DNA of 64,000 bases from Kiritimatiellia bacterium (lineage in GTDB: Bacteria; Verrucomicrobiota; Kiritimatiellia; CAIVKH01), in assembly GCA_025054615.1 (NCBI GenBank), contig JANWZO010000012.1:23363-87362 (forward strand), in the 5' to 3' direction. Shown here piece by piece: positions 41,023 to 49,788 of the stretch. A program made the translations under genes and the position numbers. Every line of letters begins with the position of its first letter. The stretch's first letter is position 1. The notes beneath the pieces are model-generated. The model did no database searches, had not been told where the DNA came from, and worked only from the letters and a program-made list of their open reading frames with translations.

Positions 41023-42369
41023 ATGCAGATGGATGATCTCTTCGAAAAATCCCGGTCGGACCGGAAGCCGCTGCCGCCCCTCGCGGCGCGCCTGCGCCCG
41101 CGCACGTTGGAGGAGATCGTCGGGCAATCTCATATCTTGGGGCCGGGCAAGCTGCTGCGCCGAGCCATCGAGGCCGACCGGCTCGGGAGCATCATCCTTT
41201 ACGGTCCGCCTGGCTGCGGCAAAACGTCGCTTGCGGAGGTCATTGCACGTGTGACGCATCGCCACTTCGAGCGGACGAGCGGCGTGTTGGCGAACGTGAA
41301 CATCTTGCGCGACCTTCTGGAAACGGCACAACGACGGAGGGCCATCCACGGGGAGGAGACGATCCTCTTCATCGACGAGATTCACCGCTTCAACAAGGCG
41401 CAGCAGGATGTCCTGCTGCCCTACGTGGAAGACGGATCGATCACGCTGATCGGCGCCACGACGCACAACCCGTTTTTCTTTATCAACAGCCCGCTCACCT
41501 CCCGTTCTCAGATTTTCCAACTCGAGCCGCTGTCGGAAGCGGACATCGTGGCGCTGCTCCGGCGCGCGCTCACGCATCCGGAAGGCCTCGGCGACCGCCG
41601 CATCGAGGCTGAAGAGGCGGCGCTCCAGCACTGGGCCGCCGTCTGCGAGGGTGACGCGCGGCGCGCGCTGAACGCGCTCGAAATCGCCGCGCTCACAACG
41701 CCGGCAGACGCCGACGGCGTGATCCGGCTGACGCGCGCCGTCGCTGAAGAATCGATCCAGAAAAAAGCTGTGGTCTACGACCACGATGAAGACGGCCACT
41801 ACGACACGATATCCGCCTTCATCAAAAGTGTCCGCGGGTCTGATCCCAACGCTGCGCTGTACTGGCTGGCGAAGATGCTGTACGCAGGCGAGGACCCTCG
41901 ATTCATCGCCCGACGCCTGATCATTCTCGCGTCTGAGGATATCGGGAATGCGGATCCCCTCGGCCTACCGGTGGCGGTGGCCGCCATGGAGGCAGTCGAC
42001 TTCGTCGGCATGCCCGAGGCGCGAATTATTCTGGCCCAGGCGACGACCTACCTGGCTTGCGCGCCGAAGAGCAACGCCAGTTACCTGGGGATTGAATCCG
42101 CCCTGGCGGACGTCAAGGCCGGGCGCGTTCTGCCAGTCCCCCGCCATCTGCGGGATGCCTCCCACAAAAAAGCGGCGGAAATTCTTGGACACACTGGCTA
42201 TAAATACGCGCACGATTATCCGGGACATGTCGTCGACCAGGAATATGTGCCGACGGACAAGGTGTACTACGAACCGACTGAGGAAGGTTTTGAAAAGCGC
42301 ATCCGCGAGCGGCTGGCCCGCTGGGCGGAATTGAGGAGGTCGCCATCAACCCGAACTACAAACCCCTGA
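41023..42369 (+). CDS. rarA: replication-associated recombination protein RarA (MgsA)
   Basis: A 448-aa AAA+ ATPase of the clamp-loader/RuvB class. Walker A GPPGCGKT is at 61-68; Walker B is LFIDEIHRFNKAQQD; sensor motifs LIGATTHNP and the C-terminal DMGIGNAD-like SEDIGNADPLGL are present. It acts at stalled replication forks. Its stop (TGA at 42367-42369) overlaps the start region of the next gene by about 25 bases, and a four-base CTGA lies at the junction. Confidence 0.95.
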   Translation: MQMDDLFEKSRSDRKPLPPLAARLRPRTLEEIVGQSHILGPGKLLRRAIEADRLGSIILYGPPGCGKTSLAEVIARVTHRHFERTSGVLANVNILRDLLETAQRRRAIHGEETILFIDEIHRFNKAQQDVLLPYVEDGSITLIGATTHNPFFFINSPLTSRSQIFQLEPLSEADIVALLRRALTHPEGLGDRRIEAEEAALQHWAAVCEGDARRALNALEIAALTTPADADGVIRLTRAVAEESIQKKAVVYDHDEDGHYDTISAFIKSVRGSDPNAALYWLAKMLYAGEDPRFIARRLIILASEDIGNADPLGLPVAVAAMEAVDFVGMPEARIILAQATTYLACAPKSNASYLGIESALADVKAGRVLPVPRHLRDASHKKAAEILGHTGYKYAHDYPGHVVDQEYVPTDKVYYEPTEEGFEKRIRERLARWAELRRSPSTRTTNP

Positions 42370-42968
42370 TCAATCCGAAAGCTGTTGCGCGGCAGGCCGC
42401 GCAACGCATCCGAAACAAACTGTCGTTCGAATGGATCGCCGAGGCCTCGATCCGAGCGCAGCAGCGGCTGCTTGACCTGCCTGAGTTCCAGCGGGCGAAG
42501 ACTGTCGCTCTCTATCGCCCGCGGCCGCGCGAGGTGGCGACCGATCTCCTCCTCGCGGCCTGTCGCAAGGAGGCGAAAACGGTTCTGCTTCCCGCATGGG
42601 ACAAGGAACGTGGCGAATATCGGCTCGCCCGATGGAACGAGGGAGCTCCGCTTCAATCGGGTCTTTATGGAATTGAAGAACCCGTCGAACGGATTTGGGT
42701 GCCCGGCTCGGAGACCGATTTCATCGTGGTGACGGCCCTCGCATTTGATATCTACGGGTTCCGTCTCGGCCACGGCGGCGGACACTTCGACCGTCTGCTG
42801 GCCGATGTCCGGGGAACCAAGGCTTGCCTCGCGTTCGAATGCCAGAAACTGACGGCTGTGCCGGTCGAACCCCACGATGTGCAACTCGACGTGATCGCGA
42901 CTGAAAAAGCCCTCTACCGCGCGCCCGCCCGTCTCGTGTACGCCGATCCCGAAGCCCTTCGCAAGTGA
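42345..42968 (+). CDS. 5-formyltetrahydrofolate cyclo-ligase family protein with non-canonical start
   Basis: About 207 aa of MTHFS family, converting 5-formyl-THF to methenyl-THF using ATP. The signature FDIYGFRLGHGGGHFDR matches the FDxxGxRLGxGxGYYDR motif, and CLAFECQKLTAVPVEPHDV matches the later conserved block. From the in-frame stop at 42291 there is no ATG or TTG start for the family N-terminus (KAVARQAAQRIRNKL); GTG 42534 would delete about 60 residues. AGGAGG (42334-42339) is placed five bases before ATC 42345; CTG 42366 overlaps the rarA stop as CTGA. The start is therefore uncertain. Confidence 0.82.
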   Translation: MNPNYKPLINPKAVARQAAQRIRNKLSFEWIAEASIRAQQRLLDLPEFQRAKTVALYRPRPREVATDLLLAACRKEAKTVLLPAWDKERGEYRLARWNEGAPLQSGLYGIEEPVERIWVPGSETDFIVVTALAFDIYGFRLGHGGGHFDRLLADVRGTKACLAFECQKLTAVPVEPHDVQLDVIATEKALYRAPARLVYADPEALRK

Positions 42969-43016
42969 GCCGGTTTCGCGCACGAGCGACAACCGAAATC
43001 CAAGCACGTTGAAATA

Positions 43017-43226
43017 TCATTTAAGTGCAGCTTCGAGCCGTCGGTTCACGAATCTTCCATGGCTCGCGGGTGCGGTGGCCGCGATCTTCCACAATGCCAC
43101 GTTGTTTGCGTCGTCGCCTTTATCCACCCCGCCTGAGACAAGAGCCTGAGCATAGGCCTGCATCGTGGTCCACCGACCTCCCACAGTCGGATCTCTGAGG
43201 CGTTGGATCGGCTTGGCTTCGGCACG
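43017..43226 (-). other. 69-codon open frame continuing in frame after the GH57 stop
   Basis: Directly after the GH57 TAG (43227-43229) the same frame runs 69 codons to a TGA at 43017-43019. The text is protein-like (WTTMQAYAQALVSGGVD, DDANNVALWKIAATAPAS). The only ATG inside is at 43163. It may be a gene remnant, a separate short gene, or chance. No homologue was recognised. Confidence 0.3.
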
Positions 43227-44927
43227 CTAGGCCGACACCGCCTGCACGGTTTCCTCGCCCGTCTCCGCTCGACGTTCGTTTTCGGCATAGACGCGAAAAT
43301 CGATGAAAGGAAAAATCCGATCGAGTTCTTCCAGCGCGGCCAACTTACGCGGGTCGATGTCGTTGCGACGCGCTGACTCCGCCAAAAAGTGGAACCGGGC
43401 GAGGTGGTCCTTGACGCGCTTGTTCGCGTAGTCGACAGCGGTGTTGCATTTCAGGATGAACGGCCAGTCTGAAGACTGGGCCAGCAGCAACGAGCGCGCG
43501 GCCTGATTCAGGATCCGCTCGCGCATCGACCCCGGCGGATCGTTTTGAAACCGCGTTGCGAGATCGGTCATGATAGCAGCGGCTCGGTGCAATTCGGGAT
43601 AAATCCATTCATTGCAGCCGCTCAGCCAGCACTCATTGTAGCCCTGCCACCCCCAGCTCGAGGCCGACGGCGTCGCGCGCTGAAGGATCGGATGACGCTG
43701 CAGATAATCGGACGGCGTAATGAATTCGACCGTGGTTTGCCGCGCCGCAACGCGCGCGATGAATTCAAGGAATTGGGGGCCCTCGAACCACCAATGGCCG
43801 AACAATTCAGCATCATACGGGGACACGACAAGCGGGGGTCGGTCCATGCGACGCGCATGCCAATCGACCTGCTTCTGCCGACATTCCACAAAATGCGCCG
43901 CGTGAATCTCCGCCTTCCGCCGCGCGGCATCCGGGTCATATAGGTCCTTGTGGTCTCCCCGGCCCGTCACCCTGTGGTATTTGATGCCGGTCAGGATGCG
44001 CGTCTTGCCGTCCAGGATATACGGCTGAATGTATTCGAACTCCGCATCAAAGCCGAGATCGCGATAGAAATCCCGGTAATCGAAATCGCCGGGATAACCC
44101 TCGTGGGCGCTCCAGACCTGGCGTGAGGACTCCGGGTCGCGCCCGAAGGCGGCGACGCCATTGTCGCACGCTACGGGCGCGAACAGACCGTAGTGCGGCC
44201 GGGACGAGGCATGCAAAATGCCGTGTGAATCCACAATGAACCAGGTGATCCCGTGGGCGGCGAGGATCTCCTCCAAACCGGGATAGAAGGCGCACTCGGG
44301 AAGCCACAGGCCGCGCGGGGCGCGACCGAACGTGTGCCGGAAGCTTTCGACGCCGATTGCCACCTGCGCCTCGACGGCGCGCGGGTGCGTCTTGAGCAGC
44401 GGCAGATAGCCATGTGTCGCGCAGGTGGTGAAGAGCTCCAGGATGCCGGCGTCTTCGTAGCGGCGGAACACCTTGAGCAGGTCGCGGCCATATCGAACAT
44501 GGTAGATCGCGAGCGTCTCGGTGAGCCAGTCGCGATAGAAGCAGGCCAGACGATTCAGCCGCGGGTCCGAGCGGGTGCGCGCGACCTCTTTGTGCGTTAG
44601 CTCGATGAGTTTTTCCAGATGCCGAATGTACCGCTTCTGCAGGAGGTCGTCCTGCAGCATCGCGCACAGTGTCGGCGACAGCGAGATCGAAAGGCGAAAC
44701 GGGATGTCCTCGCACAACAACCGGTAGCAGACCTGCAGCAGCGGCAGGTAGCATTCAGTGATCGCCTCAAAGAGCCAACGCTCCTCAAAAAACTCGTCGT
44801 ATTCCGGGTGCCGCACGAAGGGGAGATGCCCGTGCAGGATCAGGCTCGCATATCCCGTCGGCTTCGGAGCGATGGGCGTCCGGCCGGCGGGCGTGGATTC
44901 CGTATTCTGCGAAGAAGAGTTCGTCAT
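43227..44927 (-). CDS. GH57 1,4-alpha-glucan branching enzyme-type protein
   Basis: A 566-aa GH57 enzyme of the branching-enzyme subgroup (with DUF1957-like C-terminal helices). The start of the barrel is LHGHLPFVRHPE; catalytic nucleophile Glu211 lies in LWLPECAFYPG and acid/base Asp372 in SPYDAELFGHWWFEG. The C-terminal helical domain ends with FPFIDFRVYA, typical of the group. It should add alpha-1,6 branches to glycogen. Last gene of a four-gene unit with two other GH57 genes and a DUF4912 gene. Confidence 0.9.
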   Translation of the reverse strand: MTNSSSQNTESTPAGRTPIAPKPTGYASLILHGHLPFVRHPEYDEFFEERWLFEAITECYLPLLQVCYRLLCEDIPFRLSISLSPTLCAMLQDDLLQKRYIRHLEKLIELTHKEVARTRSDPRLNRLACFYRDWLTETLAIYHVRYGRDLLKVFRRYEDAGILELFTTCATHGYLPLLKTHPRAVEAQVAIGVESFRHTFGRAPRGLWLPECAFYPGLEEILAAHGITWFIVDSHGILHASSRPHYGLFAPVACDNGVAAFGRDPESSRQVWSAHEGYPGDFDYRDFYRDLGFDAEFEYIQPYILDGKTRILTGIKYHRVTGRGDHKDLYDPDAARRKAEIHAAHFVECRQKQVDWHARRMDRPPLVVSPYDAELFGHWWFEGPQFLEFIARVAARQTTVEFITPSDYLQRHPILQRATPSASSWGWQGYNECWLSGCNEWIYPELHRAAAIMTDLATRFQNDPPGSMRERILNQAARSLLLAQSSDWPFILKCNTAVDYANKRVKDHLARFHFLAESARRNDIDPRKLAALEELDRIFPFIDFRVYAENERRAETGEETVQAVSA

Positions 44928-44948
44928 CGCGTCGCGAAGCGTGCGGCC

Positions 44949-46523
44949 CTAGCGGGGCGGGTTCTTTGGCGTTTCCGTCGCGAGAATCGGCAACACCACT
45001 GCGCCGTGCGGCAGCGGCTTTCGCAGCGAGAAAGAGCCGTCGGGCCGGAGCGGTACCGGCTGCCCGTAGAAGCTCACCTGCATGCCGGGCCGCACGCGCC
45101 CAAAGATGTGAAGTTCGACATTCACTTCCAACGCCACCTGCGGGCTCCCGTGCTCCGCGCTGAACAGCGCGATGTAGTTTTCCAACGGGAGGGACGCTGG
45201 CGGACCTGAGAACTGCCCATTTCCGCCGCCTCGGGGCGAGGCGGCCGGAGTCGGCGCTTCGGAGGCCAAGGCTGGCTTTTCGTTGGCCGGGGGCGGCGCC
45301 GGTTGCGGAGAGCCCGGCAGGCCGTGCTCAGACGCCTCCCTCTGGACCGCCGCACCCGCCGGAGCGTCGTCGGACGGCGGCGCGGCGTGCTGCTCCTCCC
45401 CCGTGCTCGGGACGGCGGCGAACCGAGTCATCAAGGTCTCCACAGACTGCGCGGCCAACGCGCCGCCGGGCGCGAATGCCTCCACAACAAACCTTGCCAG
45501 TTCTTCGGCGCTGGGCCAGTCCGGGCGTTCCTCAAACGATCTTGGTTCGGCCGGCTCCGGAGACGGCTGCACAGCGGACGAACTTTCATCGGTTTCCGAG
45601 GTGGGCGAATCCGCTTTCATCGGCTCCGGCGAGACTTCTCGATCAAACTCGGACTGAGCGAACGCGTACTCGGCAGGTTCGGGGAAATCGCTCTCGTTGG
45701 GGGGCGGCTCTACGTCCAGATACACGGCGGGGCGGCTCTCCGCGCCGGGCGGCAATGGAAATTCCTTTCGCTGGGGAAGGTCCGGCCCGCTTTGCGGCCC
45801 AACGGGCAAAATATCCGCGGATTCGAGATCGGGAGGCGCCGACTCGATCTCCGGCGATTGAAACGCCGCCGGCTCAGGCGGTGGCACAATCACAAGAGGT
45901 GGAGAATTGGGATCACCTGTCGATTCGCCGGCGGCTTGTGGCTCCCCGGCTATCGGCTCCTTGGCTGGAGGATGCGGGCGGAGAAGGTCGGTGAGGCGGT
46001 TTTCGGGGTTCGTCTCCGCCACGTTCACCGCTTCGGTATGGTAATGAGGAGATTCCGAGGCAATGGGCGTCGACACCGGATTGGAACGCGCGAGGATTTC
46101 CAGCCGTCCGTCGGGCCGCCGAAGCCCGATCTCGCCGATATAGGTCCGTCCATCCTGCCACAGGTCGACATACCAGTGGCCCTGCAGGCCCTGAACCTGC
46201 AAATCGAAAAATGAATTCGAATTCGTGCCGTCGAAATTGACGCCGGTGATATCGTGGACCCGCAGCAACAGCGGCGGATTCGGATCGCCCGCCGCTTCGG
46301 CCGCCCGTCGGAAATCGGCCACATCGATGTTCCAATAGGCGTGCGAGCGGTGAGGGTTGATCTCCAGAAGGACCAGCTCCGTGCCAAGTCGGGGCGGCGG
46401 ATAGGACGACGAAATTTCCTGAGAAATGGCGCGCAGGTCCTCGGCGGAAAGCGACGTCTCTCGAGTCTGCGGGGAGTCCGAAGTGGAATCGGGGGGCGAC
46501 GGATTTTCTACATCGTCTGGCAT
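44949..46523 (-). CDS. DUF4912 protein
   Basis: About 524 aa. The N-terminal DUF4912 domain (about 35-160) shows PPRLGTELVLLEINPHRSH followed by AYWNI and WYVDLWQDGRTYIGEIGLR. The C-terminal ~60 residues (LHIFGRVRPGMQVSFYGQPV) form a second conserved block. Between them is a long Pro/Glu/Ala-rich disordered linker (about 165-440). In other bacteria DUF4912 genes are next to GH57 glycogen genes; it may bind glucan or scaffold the enzymes. ATG 46523 is preferred over the TTG at 46550. Confidence 0.85.
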   Translation of the reverse strand: MPDDVENPSPPDSTSDSPQTRETSLSAEDLRAISQEISSSYPPPRLGTELVLLEINPHRSHAYWNIDVADFRRAAEAAGDPNPPLLLRVHDITGVNFDGTNSNSFFDLQVQGLQGHWYVDLWQDGRTYIGEIGLRRPDGRLEILARSNPVSTPIASESPHYHTEAVNVAETNPENRLTDLLRPHPPAKEPIAGEPQAAGESTGDPNSPPLVIVPPPEPAAFQSPEIESAPPDLESADILPVGPQSGPDLPQRKEFPLPPGAESRPAVYLDVEPPPNESDFPEPAEYAFAQSEFDREVSPEPMKADSPTSETDESSSAVQPSPEPAEPRSFEERPDWPSAEELARFVVEAFAPGGALAAQSVETLMTRFAAVPSTGEEQHAAPPSDDAPAGAAVQREASEHGLPGSPQPAPPPANEKPALASEAPTPAASPRGGGNGQFSGPPASLPLENYIALFSAEHGSPQVALEVNVELHIFGRVRPGMQVSFYGQPVPLRPDGSFSLRKPLPHGAVVLPILATETPKNPPR

Positions 46524-46601
46524 AGATGTTTTCGCGGAACGTTTCCGCAAACGATTGAGCAGTCTAGAAGCGGAAGGCGGGCGAGTAAAATGAATTTCAG
46601 G

Positions 46602-47792
46602 TTATGACGGGATCGCGGCCCGCGACAGCCATTCGAGGGCATCGTCGAGTCCGGCGTGGGCGCGGTGGACCCACGATTCGCCCCAAAAGAAGTGGCAGCT
46701 CGTCTCCGCCCGCAGCAGTCGCCACAGCGCCTCCTCGAGGGCCTTCCACTGCTCGGGCGACGCGCCGCGCTCGCCCGCGCGCCAACGCGCATCGTGGATG
46801 CGTTGGCTGACCTCCGCCACGCGCTTCCACGCGTCCCGCTGCAGTTGAGAGCCGGTCCATTGGACAAAGCCGATGCCGTGGTGATATCCGGTGTTCCACG
46901 CGCCGGTCCGTACGATTACGTAACCGTACGCGCCATGTTGATCGAGATAATCGTGGATAAAAGTCGGTCGCACATTAGTTTCGCCCTTGCGGACCTGTTG
47001 CAGCAACGGGTGATAGAACGCTCCCCAGAAATTGACCTCCCACTTCACGTTGCGGAACCATCCCCCGTTCTCGCCGTCGGTCACGGTGCAGACCAGCGGT
47101 TCAAAGTCGCACCACTTGCAGCGCTCCTGGACTTCGTGCAGGAACCAACCGACTTCCATTCCGCCCTCCTGCGCGATCGAAAGATCGCGGTCCCTCGGGA
47201 TGACAATGATCTCGGCGTCGCCAAATTTCGCCAGATGGGGGCGATAGCGCAGCTCCTCCCAGCGCATCGGCGTCATCGGCACCAAGTGTTCACTGTCCAC
47301 AATGACGTAGCGGTAGCCGGCCTCCTTGAGCAGCGGAATCAACTCCATGCAAAAACCGCATTCCGGCGGCCAAAACCCCTGAAATGAGGCGCGGTCGAAA
47401 AGGTGCCGCCCGATGCCGAGCCAGCGCAAAATGTGCTCGCGGCGGTCCGCGGCGGGGATCAGCGGCAAGACCGGGTGGTAATAGGCCGTGCCAAGGATCT
47501 CAATCGCGGGATTTCGCAGATGCCAGAGCAAATCGCCGCATTTGACGATGCCATAGACCCGCGATTGAAAGTCCGGGTTCGACAGGGCCTCCAAGAGCGA
47601 ACCGGACATCGAGAGATGCACGCGCGCGACATCTTCCCACCCCCACACCGCGCGCGGAATTCGGTCGTAGGCAAACAAAACCTCCTTGCCGTGCCAACGC
47701 TCCTGCTCGACCGGGTCGTTGAGCATCTCGTCGATGTGCCCCCACGGCTGGTGGAGGTTGAGGACGAGCGCGTGGTGGATCACATTCGGCAT
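46602..47792 (-). CDS. GH57 glycoside hydrolase-family protein
   Basis: A 396-aa single-barrel GH57 protein. It begins with LVLNLHQPWG (HQP motif); the nucleophile is Glu144 in FWPPECGFCME and the acid/base is Asp239 in TVTDGENGGW. It is shorter than the branching enzyme and lacks its C-terminal helices, resembling amylopullulanase or 4-alpha-glucanotransferase-type barrels. Exact bond specificity is not readable. It ends 78 bp before the DUF4912 start and begins 10 bp after the previous GH57 gene, so it is co-transcribed. Confidence 0.85.
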   Translation of the reverse strand: MPNVIHHALVLNLHQPWGHIDEMLNDPVEQERWHGKEVLFAYDRIPRAVWGWEDVARVHLSMSGSLLEALSNPDFQSRVYGIVKCGDLLWHLRNPAIEILGTAYYHPVLPLIPAADRREHILRWLGIGRHLFDRASFQGFWPPECGFCMELIPLLKEAGYRYVIVDSEHLVPMTPMRWEELRYRPHLAKFGDAEIIVIPRDRDLSIAQEGGMEVGWFLHEVQERCKWCDFEPLVCTVTDGENGGWFRNVKWEVNFWGAFYHPLLQQVRKGETNVRPTFIHDYLDQHGAYGYVIVRTGAWNTGYHHGIGFVQWTGSQLQRDAWKRVAEVSQRIHDARWRAGERGASPEQWKALEEALWRLLRAETSCHFFWGESWVHRAHAGLDDALEWLSRAAIPS

Positions 47793-47802
47793 GGTGTCCC
47801 CA

Positions 47803-49254
47803 TCAGAAGTCGTGCGTCACAATATCGATCGCGCGACGGCAAATCTCGCGCCCATACTCTGTCCAGATCCCCTGGCCCCAATATCGATAACAACTGGTCT
47901 GGCAGACGAGGAGATGGTAGAGCGCGTTGCGATAACGCGGATCGGTGGTTGGCACGCCTTTCCGAAGAACTTTCTCGTTGAACAGCGAGCTGGCCTGCTC
48001 CATCGGCCCGAGCACATTCTCATAACCGCGCACCCAGGAAATATTGCTGGTCCAGCTCCCGCCCTCCATATGGAACCGCCAGTCTTCCTTGCGACATTCC
48101 TCAATGGCCTTCTGTAGTTTTTCGGGGCCATCGCCGGGCTTGATCTTGTTCCAAATCCGATGTTGGAAGATCGGCTGGCAGACGGGGAAATCCGTCTCCC
48201 GGATGCCCAGCGCGAAAAGATGCTCGAGATACTCCGAGCCGTTCATCAGCGGCGTTTCGGAATGGGACGCCTGCCGGACAACCTCGAAGTATTTCGCGGG
48301 AAATTCATTCATCATCACGCCGCCATTCTCGCCGTCGGAAATCTGCGTGACCAGCGGTGGCACGGACCGGCCGGCCAGTTCCCAACGGCTGAGCGACCGC
48401 GCCTCATACCAGGGCTGCATCTGCGCAACGAGCTTCGTGTCGCTGCCTTGCGTCTTGATGAGCGCCACAATGCTCGCCTCCTCTCCCGTTGAGCTCCGCA
48501 CGACGAGCCGGTGCGGCAGGTGTCGTTGTTGAAGCCCGTGGCCATTCGGCAGCTCCACTGTGTGTTCCTGAACCAGAACCCACTGGAAACCGCACTCACG
48601 GAGCGTACTGACGAACGCATACGCAACGTCCGGCTGGTTCGGCAGCGCCATCTCAGACGGCGAAAAGCCCTTGACTCGCTCCAGAGCCTCCCAACCAAAC
48701 AACGACGCAAAATATTGCTGCCACGCCAGCACATGCAGCTTGTAGTCCTGCGGCGGCGTGGACGGGGCCACCGCGTGGCTCCACGGACACCCCAGCCATT
48801 CCACGCATCGGTTGTACTGTGGATCCAGCGTGATCCGGCGCAGCGCGTCCACGACATCCCCGGCGCCCATCCTGAGCAAACCGTGCAGGAGACAACCGGA
48901 ATATTCCAGCATCACGCGGGGCTGCATGCCTTCATGCACGAGCTGCGGGATGAACTCGCCCATCCGCTTGTAGCACCAGTGAAAGACCGGCGCGTTGTGG
49001 TTGTCGCCGATGTGCTGGTTGTCCATCATGTATTTCAAGTTGCTGATCAGGGCGGCGGTCCGGATGTCCGGCCCGCCCGCGGGGATCAGCGGCTGGTGCA
49101 TGTGCAGCGCGATGGCGGCCGCACTCTTGATGCGGGAAAAATCGATGCCGCCCACGGTGCGATAGGCATCGACGATTCGGCCCGTGCGCCGGACCGCCTC
49201 TTGTTCCTGCCCGCAGATTGCCGGCAAGTCGCCGACGATGTGTGTGGCTTCCAT
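47803..49254 (-). CDS. GH57 glycoside hydrolase-family protein
   Basis: A 483-aa GH57-like protein. The HMHQP motif (51-55, ALHMHQPLIP) starts the barrel; Glu201 in FSPSEMALPNQPD sits at the nucleophile position and Asp307 in QISDGENGGVMM at the acid/base position. About 40 extra N-terminal residues (VGGIDFSRIKS) precede the barrel. Start ATG has GGGAGG eight bases upstream. First gene of the glucan unit. Activity could be an alpha-amylase/transferase on glycogen; not certain. Confidence 0.85.
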   Translation of the reverse strand: MEATHIVGDLPAICGQEQEAVRRTGRIVDAYRTVGGIDFSRIKSAAAIALHMHQPLIPAGGPDIRTAALISNLKYMMDNQHIGDNHNAPVFHWCYKRMGEFIPQLVHEGMQPRVMLEYSGCLLHGLLRMGAGDVVDALRRITLDPQYNRCVEWLGCPWSHAVAPSTPPQDYKLHVLAWQQYFASLFGWEALERVKGFSPSEMALPNQPDVAYAFVSTLRECGFQWVLVQEHTVELPNGHGLQQRHLPHRLVVRSSTGEEASIVALIKTQGSDTKLVAQMQPWYEARSLSRWELAGRSVPPLVTQISDGENGGVMMNEFPAKYFEVVRQASHSETPLMNGSEYLEHLFALGIRETDFPVCQPIFQHRIWNKIKPGDGPEKLQKAIEECRKEDWRFHMEGGSWTSNISWVRGYENVLGPMEQASSLFNEKVLRKGVPTTDPRYRNALYHLLVCQTSCYRYWGQGIWTEYGREICRRAIDIVTHDF

Positions 49255-49788
49255 CCTACAAACCTCCCATAGATACGCCTTGATGATTGGGCGACAGCAT
49301 GCCCCGCCGGCCTTGCGTGCGCAAGAGACAAGATCGATCCTCCGGTGTCATTACTCTATGAAAAGGTCCCTCGCAAACTCGATAAAAATGACCCTTTTGT
49401 GGCGAAGAAAGGACCGCGTCGATCGGAGAAGTTCGCAGCAGTCAGAACAAGCAAATGAGGCGGGAGATCAATTAGGCGGGTTGCAAATAATCCACTTTTT
49501 CTGCACGAGATCATTTATTCGTTTTCAGAGGACATTCAGCTAATCGAAGTGATCTTTTGGACTACCAGCGAACTCTGAAGTTGGGTGACGGGTTATCCAC
49601 GCGAATCGCTCACCTGCCCTGAGCCGAGTGCGGCACGCATTGGGGCGCCAACACTTCCTGGGTTTGGAAATTCCATACGATGGAAAAGGCAGCGCGCTTT
49701 TTTTCCATGCCATGGAAATTCACCGGCGACCTGAATATCAGGGGAAACCCGATAGCGGCGGCGCGCGCTTTCGGTGTAGGGTGGAAGC
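49255..49788. other. 534-bp intergenic region
   Basis: Divergent spacer between the GH57 unit (minus) and the maturation-protease gene (plus). It contains the GH57 ribosome site, an inverted repeat AAAAGG/CCTTTT on either side of about 49385, a near DnaA-box TTATCCACG around 49592, and repeat copy C (49654-49718). I see no convincing protein gene or RNA gene in the rest. Confidence 0.6.
49654..49718 (+). repeat. 65-bp triple-palindrome element, copy C
   Basis: Units: CTTCCTGGGTTTGGAAA (49654-49670), TTCCATACGATGGAA (49671-49685), a 17-nt spacer ending in five T (49686-49702), TTCCATGCCATGGAAA (49703-49718). The T-run and unit 3 can also pair with the ATGGAAAA of unit 2. Same length and order as copies A and B. 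It lies 71 bp before the next gene. Confidence 0.88.

Noticed and set aside
43046..43288. 80-codon minus-strand frame at the GH57 end
   Set aside because: It overlaps the GH57 3' end in another frame and is Arg/Pro/Cys-rich like other shadow frames; the frame continuing GH57 is more protein-like.
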